From the NCBI GenBank assembly GCA_038363925.1, contig JAQQWL010000004.1:2914001-2978000 (forward strand): a stretch of DNA of 64,000 nt, read 5' to 3'. The DNA comes from Apiospora phragmitis. Its lineage: Eukaryota; Ascomycota; Sordariomycetes; Amphisphaeriales; Apiosporaceae. The notes under the pieces were generated by a model that was not told the origin of the DNA, ran no database searches, and saw only the letters and a list, made by a program, of their open reading frames with translations. A program made the translations under genes and the position numbers. Shown one piece after another: positions 57,546-64,000 of this stretch (positions are counted from its first letter, which is position 1; every line of letters starts with the position of its first letter).

Positions 57546-59084
57546 TTTATTTTCCGTTTTTAAACAAATCCGTTAATTTAGCTTAAAAACTTATTCAATT
57601 TAGAATGGTGGGAACTCGCCCTCGACATGCAGTAACGTGATTTGGAGGTGGTGGGAAACTGTTTTCCCGATCGGGACGATGCGAAAGGAGGGCAAAACCA
57701 CTGCCAAGCCTTGTTTGTCCCGACACTAGAATCCACTGGGGGGCCCAGGAATCTACCATGCAAGTAGCTCGAGGGTGCCTGGCGCGCGGGAACGCATCCG
57801 GCTGTTGGTTTCCACGCCAAATGACTGCTTTAGTTGCTAGATTAGCATCGGCTCTCTCTTGCTTGCGACCAATTCCAACGTGTGGCCATCGGACACGTTT
57901 TCGACAAGTCACTTGATCTGGGACAAGCCAAAAGAGCATGGCATGTGGTTATGGGATGGTGATGGTGTCATTCGCGTGCCATTTGCACTTCATCCAGAGC
58001 TTTTAGAAGCAAATGTTTTCCCCCTCTAATAATGTTGCTTTTCTATTGCGGTTGATCACACCATTTTGGGTTTGCTTCGTTGCGACTCGAAGGGGAGGGG
58101 GAGGGGACACATCACGGCTTCTTCGGGCCAGGTTTTTAATTACACAGATGTGTGACGGGTCCAGTCCTGCGCATCAGCTCTGCTATTACTATCAGGAACC
58201 TATATGTGGTGACTTTTTAGGATATTGAAAGGGGGGAAGAGAGAGAGCGGATAGAGAGGAAAAGGACAAAGAAAACAAGGACACTAGGTAACCTTGGAGA
58301 CATTCCGCCAGCTACTGTAGCTAATCAACGGCGGGCGAATATGGAGGATGTACATTGTTGTTATTAACCTGAGATCGCCGTGAACCAAGCTATGCAGCCA
58401 TGCAGTCATTTGAGCAAAGACAGCTCTTATCATCATCGTCATCAACCCTTGTTTCTTGTTATTATTGCACTTCTGGCCTGCTTTGTTGTGTTACTTGGAT
58501 CTTTGTTTCCCTCTTTATCCTTGAGCCCTTGGACCCTCCTTGCCTACATACTGACCCCATTTGTCGCAATTCTACTGTTAATACTACCTTTAATTAATAT
58601 TATTAATAGCATACACGCATACTTGCCCAGTCTGATTATTATACCATCACCTCCTACTCCGTACCTGCCTCTACATCTAAGACCACCTAGACACTCACCC
58701 AGTTTGTTGAAGGTGCTGTATGCCTTTTGCTGTCCGCTATCTACCCCAACGTAACTTTCCAACAATGCGACATTCCGTGCCCGTGTCATAGCGACCAAAC
58801 GCTTCCGCAACATTCCTGAAGAGACCACCACCCCGAATTCCGAACTGCGAACGAATTCCCTCCCCTCGCGGTCGTAAGAGAGACAGAGAAATAAGAAGCG
58901 CCGGACAACCCACGCGCGACCACTCTGCGCCGAATCTACCTCTTTGAATGTCCTGCCCTCAGCTGGCACCCGCCCCCACTACCCAACCCTGGGAAAACAA
59001 CACAACACGATCGCGCAACGTGAAACACTAAAGAAAAAAGCGAGAAGATACGGAAAGACTGGAAAGAAAGAGAAGAGAGAGAAA
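57546..59084. other. Upstream region of SMP3
   Basis: Ordinary composition. ORFs such as 57595-57939 (minus) and 58380-58754 (plus) lack recognisable features. The purine-rich stretch just before the ATG at 59085 is probably leader. Confidence 0.55.
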
Positions 59085-60775
59085 ATGTGGAGGAGAGCCT
59101 ATCTGCTGCTGGTGCTGGTGCGCCTCTGGTTCGCCCTCTCGCCCAGCTACCTGCACCCGGACGAGAACTTCCAGGGCCCCGAGGTGATCGCGGGCCAGAT
59201 CTTCAGCTACCCGGTGCGGCGGACCTGGGAGTTCACAAGCGAGTGGCCGATCCGCAGCGTGTTCCCGCTGTGGCCCGTCTACGGATTGCCGATGCTGCTG
59301 CTGCGGTGGCTCTGGTCCGGTTTTAGCAATGGCAACAGCAACGGAGGCCATGGCCAGGGCGAGATCCCGCCCATCGCCGTCTTCTGGACCCTGCGCCTGC
59401 TCATGTTCGTTATCAGTTTTGTGCTGGAGGACTGGGCTATCCACGAGCTCGTCCAGTCGCCCCGCCACCGCCGCGTCGCGGTCTTGCTCGTCGCTTCGTC
59501 CTACGTCACCTGGACTTTTCAGACGCATACCTTTTCCAACTCGGTCGAGACGCTCGTCGTCGCGTGGAGCTTGGTGCTGATCGAGCGCATTCTGGACACT
59601 ACTGTAAGAACCGAGCGAGAACTTTGCGCATAAAACGTGGCTAACCTTCATCTAGTCGCAACAATCTTCGTCGCTCTTGTCGCCCGCCATACTGGGCGTA
59701 GTGGCTGTTTTCGGCGTCTTCAACCGGATCACGTTCCCTGCTTTCTTGCTGATCCCGGGGCTTCGACTGATACCCCATTTCTGGAACAGGTAGGTTTTCT
59801 TGACTTATGTACAGGGGCGACCGCTAATGTATGATATCTACTACCTACAGACCCATGATCATGGCGACACTGGCCGCATCGGCTCTGTTCACCGTCGTGA
59901 TCGCCATCTCGCTGGATACCTCGTTCTACACGCCCCATTCCATCGGCTGGTCGGACCTGCTGTGGCACCCGGTCATCACGCCCTGGAACAATCTGCGCTA
60001 CAACATGTCGCCGGACAACCTGGCGCAGCACGGCCTGCACCCGTGGTACCAGCACCTGCTGGTCAACATCCCGCTGCTGGTGGGCCCCGCGGCGGCCCTG
60101 CTCTTCTTCCAGCCGCACCTGTCGCTGCGGCTGTACTCGGCCATTTCGGGCGTTTTCGTCTTGTCCATCTTCCAGCACCAGGAGGCGCGCTTTTTGCAGC
60201 CCGTGATCCCGTTGATCCTGTCGTCGGTGCAGCTGCCCAGAAACCCGACGCTGATGAAGGCCTGGGTGGCGGCCTGGATCGCGTTTAATGTGGTGCTGGG
60301 CCTGCTGATGGGGACGTACCACCAGGGCGGCATCGTGCCGGGGCAGGTGTTCCTGAGCACGCAGCCGGACGCGACGCACGCCATTTGGTGGAAGACGTAC
60401 ATGCCGCCGATCTGGCTGCTGAACGGCAAGAACGAGGTGCTCAAGACGCGCGACGTGATGAACATCGAGGGCGGGAGTTTGTTAGAAGAGCTTGGCAAGC
60501 TCGCGACGTGCGACACGCCCGCGGACCGGCGCAACAACGAGTACCTCAAGGAGCGCAACGGGACGTACCTGGTGGCGCCGCTGTCGGCGACGTGGCTGGA
60601 CCCGTACCTGCCCAACAAGGGGCTCGAGGGGCTGCGGTTTCGGGAGGTCTGGCGGCACCGGCAGCATTTCAACTTGGACGACCTCGATTGGGCCGAGGAT
60701 GGGTTCTGGCCGACGATTCGGCGGGTCGTGGGGCGGAGGGGGTTGGCGGCTTGGAGGGTGACTCGGAGTTGCTAG
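59085..60775 (+). CDS. SMP3: GPI mannosyltransferase 4 (Smp3, PIG-Z), GT22 family
   Basis: ER multi-spanning dolichol-phosphate-mannose-dependent enzyme that adds the fourth, side-branch mannose to the GPI precursor, essential in yeast before GPI transfer. Exons 59085-59603, 59656-59789 and 59851-60775. Introns are 52 and 61 nt, with CTAAC and CTAAT branch sites. The product is 525 aa, normal for the family. The GT22 signature [11 protein letters not shown] starts at residue 24, after a first hydrophobic helix. [12 protein letters not shown], the [15 protein letters not shown] segment and many hydrophobic helices follow. In the C-terminal half there are [15 protein letters not shown] and [17 protein letters not shown], the latter a hallmark of this glycosyltransferase group. 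ATG 59085 is preferred over the upstream in-frame ATG at 58944, whose Lys-rich extension would bury the signal-anchor. Confidence 0.92.
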
Positions 60776-61579
60776 CTGCGGTTGTTGGGTTTTTTTTCGT
60801 TTTTTTTTTCGTTTTCTTTTAGGGACTGAAAGGGGGTTTTACTTCCCCTCACAGGTTAGGTTCTACTGTAACGAAAGGAAAAGAAAGGAAGGGAAGGGAA
60901 GACAGGAGTTGTGGGAGTTGTGGGAGCGCCAGCCAGCGCATGAAAGCGTTTATTATGTGTGTATGTTACGTTATGTATGTAGATCGAGATACCCCTGGAT
61001 AATTCGGTTCGATGAATGCCATTATTCATTCAATTCTTCCAATTCTTTTTCTACATGTCTTTCTATCCTCTTTTGGTGAAAATCAGTCACTCTTCCAGCT
61101 CTGATGAGAACAATAATGCATGGATGACGTTTGACCATGCAGCGAGCTGTATCCCATGTAGCATTCATCTTGGCAAGCTGCTGCACCTTGGGGTTTGACA
61201 GGAGCTTGAGTGTGCCCAGCAGTTTGGACATCTCGGAGCGTTCCAGCGTTCTTCTCCGGGGACGCGGCGCGGCATTGGGCTAGTGCAAGTGGGGGATCCG
61301 CTAATTGGGCGGCCGAGAGTGGGAAAACTTTCGATGGGATTCCCGATAGCTATCAAGCAATTAATCATTACCGCCACACCACCACCACCACTACTACTAC
61401 TACTCGAGCATTTCAACATTCGTCGGTGGTGTAATTGATTGGCCCCCGTCTCGCAATTGTTTGCATTAATACTCTTGGTTCAATTGATGAGGCGACTGAT
61501 CGTACGCCTGTGATCGCAGTACCCGAGAACAATTATCAAGTGCTCTTGCTGCCCCTCCACCAAGAAAACCATCGCCACT
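60776..61579. other. Intergenic region between SMP3 and PET100
   Basis: Begins with poly-T/TTTTC tracts (about 60788-60820) and an AAAGG-rich stretch in the SMP3 3' region. No gene seen. Confidence 0.55.
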
Positions 61580-62013
61580 ATGGGCGGTCTCAATCTCGAA
61601 GTCTTCAAGGTGCGTTGCCACACTCCCACATCATGCTGTCAACCCCCTTATGTTTTACCCGGCCTCTTCTGTCTTTTTGGCCCCCCTGATTCCACAATGC
61701 TTTTACAAAATCCCTACTAACGATGATTTGTGTGCTTGTCTAGTTCGGCATGTACGTCATGTTCCCGATCGGCATCATGTACTACTTCGGCACAAACCTG
61801 GACGAGCGCTTCGCCGTGCCCGACTTCTGGCCCAAGTCCGAGAACGCCAACACGGTGCCGCTCGACCGCGACGAGATCCAGGCCGAGCTGCAGCGCCTGC
61901 GCGCCCGCCGCCTCTACCTGCGGGACCGCCGGCTCGAGGAGGAGGCACGCCGTGCGCCCCCGCCCTCACAACAGTCAAATCAGGATGGGAGCAACAATAG
62001 CCAGGACAAATAG
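61580..62013 (+). CDS. PET100: Cytochrome c oxidase assembly factor PET100
   Basis: Small mitochondrial inner-membrane protein needed to assemble complex IV. Exons 61580-61609 and 61744-62013. The 134-nt intron has donor GTGCGT, branch CTAAC and acceptor TAG, and the product is 99 aa. The first exon encodes only MGGLNLEVFK. The second starts FGMYVMFPIGIMYYFGTNLD, the family's single membrane helix, followed by FAVPDFWP and a charged coiled-coil-like LQRLRARRLYLRDRRLEEEA tail. The gene was reconstructed from the splice signals because the 10-codon first exon is easily missed. It converges on the mitochondrial YebC-type gene. Confidence 0.9.
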
Positions 62014-62492
62014 GGGGGGGAATTCGAAATACAAAGTGGGCAGAGAAGGACCAGGAGAAAAGAGGCAAAACTTTATACATACTGCTTCAAGGGGATGAAC
62101 TGTTGGGAGAAGGGACCGTCATCGCCCCCCGTTTGACCTTCGCATTGAAGAAGTGAAACCGGAGGTTGATGAAGAGAAGAAACCAAAAAAGCAATGCACC
62201 ATCGGAGTTCAGGGGTATCTTAGGATGAGGTTCTGGTCCATTTCTGGACGGATGATATTGTGTGTGGACGACTTGATTGGAGTTTTGGGAGAGCTGGCTA
62301 CCTATGTTACGATACTGTACAGTAGTGCTGTAGTGTTATATGTTGATCGCGCCTCTATATCTATACATATATTCATATCTATGTGTATGTACCCCCCTGT
62401 TAATGCATATATGCTGGTGTCCGGTTTTTGCCTGCCTGTTATACACATTTACAAACCACTACCCATCGAGGATCCAATCATGCACAGCCTCA
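62014..62492. other. Convergent intergenic region
   Basis: 3' ends of PET100 and the YebC-type gene. Nothing else recognised. Confidence 0.55.
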
Positions 62493-63553
62493 TCAGTCGA
62501 GATTCTCCTCGATGGCATCCCAGACCTCCTCGGCGATGTCGCCCTGCTCGACGTTGGCGTAGACGGCCTGCACGTCGCTGTACTCGCGGATAGCGTCGAG
62601 GAACCCGGCAAAGGCCCGCGCCGAGGCGGCGTCGGGCAGGCGGACTTTTTCCTGCGAGGGCGTCCAGACGATGTCCGACTCGACGATCTGCGCCTTGAGG
62701 TCGCCCTGGTTCAGCGCCTGCGCCGCCTTGTGGGTCAGCGTCGGCGGCGTCCACACGACGAATAGACCGTCGCCGATATCCTCGACGTCGTCGGCGCCGG
62801 CCTCTATCGCTTGCATCATGACGTTGTCGAAGTCGCTGTTGTTCTCGCTGACCGCTGCTTCTTTGTTGTTGTTGTCATCTCCTCCGCCTAGCTTCAGCAC
62901 GGTGCGCCCCCGCCGCTCGAACAGAAACGTTGTCGGGGTCAGGATGGCTTCGTGCTTCTTGATGATGTAGCGGACGTCGTGCAGGGCGCGGTTGCGGTTG
63001 TCGGTCTGGATCTCGATGACCAGGGAGATGGCGCCGTCCCCGTCGCCCGCCGCCGTCATGGCCTCGAGCACGACCGTCTCGAGGCTGGCGCCCGTCGAGG
63101 AGCGGCCCTGCCCCCGCGCGATGGCGGCGTCGATGGCGGCCTTGGGCACGCCGGCCTTGCGGGCGACGGCGATGGCGTTGACCAGCTCCCCGTTGAACTT
63201 GGGGTCCGGGCCGTACAGGCGCGTGGCCAGCTGGATGCCCCTGGTCAGGAGGGCGCGCTGCGACGACTTTTTGGCGTCGGCCCGGCCCTTGTCGTGCTTG
63301 ATCTTGGACCACTTGTTATGGCCCGAGAGCTGGGCCGCGCTGGTGCGGAAGCCCGCGGAGGGCGGCGGTAGGGTACCTCCCAAGGTGACTGCTGCTCCTC
63401 CTCGTTGCTGTCGGCGGCGTTGGTGGAGGAGGCATTGCGCGCATGTTGTTGTCGTCGAGGTCGCGGTAGAGAAAGTAGGACGAGATGACGGCGAGGACTG
63501 CAGCAAAGCTCGCAGGCGGAGGATGTTGGGCGGGCGCGGAGCAGGTGTTCCAT
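62493..63553 (-). CDS. Mitochondrial YebC/TACO1-type protein, apparent 1-nt break near the start
   Basis: Family of mitochondrial translation activators; mammalian TACO1 supports COX1 synthesis. The body carries the hallmark start GHNKWSKIKHDKGRADAKKS. Next come KFNGELVNAIAVARKAGVPK and AAIDAAIARGQGRSSTGASL, then TVVLEAM and EIQTDNRNRALHDVRYIIKK, ending at 62493. A Ser/Thr/Arg-rich N-terminus fits a mitochondrial presequence. The frame of the body has no ATG upstream of the conserved part. A good ATG at 63553 (MEHLLRARP) is one nucleotide out of frame, and adding one C at the G-run 63528-63530 joins it to NILRLRALLQSSPSSRP. The gene is therefore annotated from 63553 with a probable sequence error. 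About 353 codons. An acidic Asp/Asn insertion (DDNNNKEAAVSENNSD) lies in domain 3. Confidence 0.85.
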
Positions 63554-64000
63554 GGTGGGCGAATTTGCTTAGGAATCGGGTAGTGGATCTAGATTGGAGG
63601 AATTGCCCATCCTCTCTCTCTCTCTCGCTCGCTCGCTCTCTCTCTCTCTCTTTCTTTCTGAAATGTGTAGTAGTACCAGATGTCGCGATGCGCTTGTGTT
63701 GCGCGGATGGGGTTGGCTGACGAAGTAGGTAACCGCAACCTTACTTGATTTTTCCCTCCGGTACTCCGTAGAAGTATCCGAGATGGAAATATGACAGTCC
63801 AAACAGAACGGGGTCCCTGGAAGTCGGCTCAATATTTACTGGCACCGGCCGTCACCAATTGGGTTGGTGGACGGGAGCTCCAGGTTGGTTGATTTGACGG
63901 ATGCCAACCTTTTAGCGACAAATACATTGTGGAGAAACCCTGCAACTCATAGGGACAGCCTGCCACCTGCTCTAGAGCCCAAGCAGTCAAGTCAAGTCAA
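63554..64000. promoter_or_regulatory. Upstream region of the YebC-type gene
   Basis: Contains a CT/CTCG microsatellite (about 63611-63660) directly upstream of the start codon, probably leader, and a TACTCCGTA word near 63762. No further gene before the window edge. Confidence 0.5.

Noticed and set aside
58380..58754. 124-codon hydrophobic ORF upstream of SMP3
   Set aside because: Composed of CT-rich leader-like sequence; hydrophobicity follows from base composition. No recognisable family.
1..64000. CRISPR arrays, bacterial operons, rRNA genes, biosynthetic gene clusters
   Set aside because: Nothing of the kind is visible. The simple repeats are microsatellites, and no polyketide, peptide-synthetase or terpene enzymes are encoded.

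Overview
The window reads as nuclear DNA of a filamentous ascomycete (Pezizomycotina, most likely a Sordariomycete). Genes are compact and GC-rich at third positions. Introns are short (52-157 nt) with GTAAGT-like donors, CTAAC/CTAAT-like branch sites and CAG/TAG acceptors. Two AT-rich islands carry the marks of repeat-induced point mutation (RIP). Several proteins have a typically fungal form, for example Gln-rich Med15, a Whi5-type repressor, PET100, and the GPI-anchor enzymes Las21/Gpi7 and Smp3. The placement rests on protein and intron character only; no marker gene was compared.

Layout. 1-1085 (-): 5' part of exportin-T, running off the left edge. 1.1-6.6 kb: intergenic, with a Pol III-like tRNA-derived locus at 2.4-2.5 kb. 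6.6-7.4 kb (+): small secreted Pro/Ser/Thr-rich protein with a GPI-type tail. 9.7-12.0 kb (-): larger secreted Ser-rich protein, also with a GPI-type tail. 13.2-13.7 kb (+): small His-rich Cys-motif protein. 14.3-15.6 kb (-): Whi5/Nrm1-type cell-cycle repressor in broken frames. 16.4-18.95 kb: RIP-mutated island holding a Fot1/pogo-type transposon whose catalytic Asp codons all read Asn. 20.0-24.5 kb (-): Mediator subunit Med15. 24.5-34.87 kb: a 10-kb stretch without a supportable gene, rich in microsatellites. 34.87-36.46 kb (+): M18 aspartyl aminopeptidase. 39.3-40.4 kb (-): SAM-dependent methyltransferase. 41.4-44.9 kb (-): condensin subunit Ycg1/CAP-G. 45.6-48.0 kb (+): nucleolar Nop4. 48.6-50.1 kb (-): unrecognised protein in three frames. 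50.9-54.0 kb (+): Las21/Gpi7. 54.5-57.5 kb: second RIP island with long inverted arms. 59.1-60.8 kb (+): Smp3. 61.6-62.0 kb (+): PET100. 62.5-63.55 kb (-): mitochondrial YebC/TACO1-type protein.

The genes are mostly unrelated housekeeping functions: tRNA export, transcription, cell cycle, condensin, ribosome biogenesis, GPI-anchor synthesis and mitochondrial complex IV biogenesis. There are two loose functional groupings. Las21 and Smp3 both modify the GPI glycan and lie either side of the second RIP island. PET100 and the YebC protein are convergent neighbours, both tied to cytochrome c oxidase in other eukaryotes.

A striking property of the sequence is that five otherwise well-conserved genes are interrupted by apparent 1-nt frame changes, most of them at runs of G or C. 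I read these as probable base-calling or assembly indels rather than biology, and report the positions so they can be tested.
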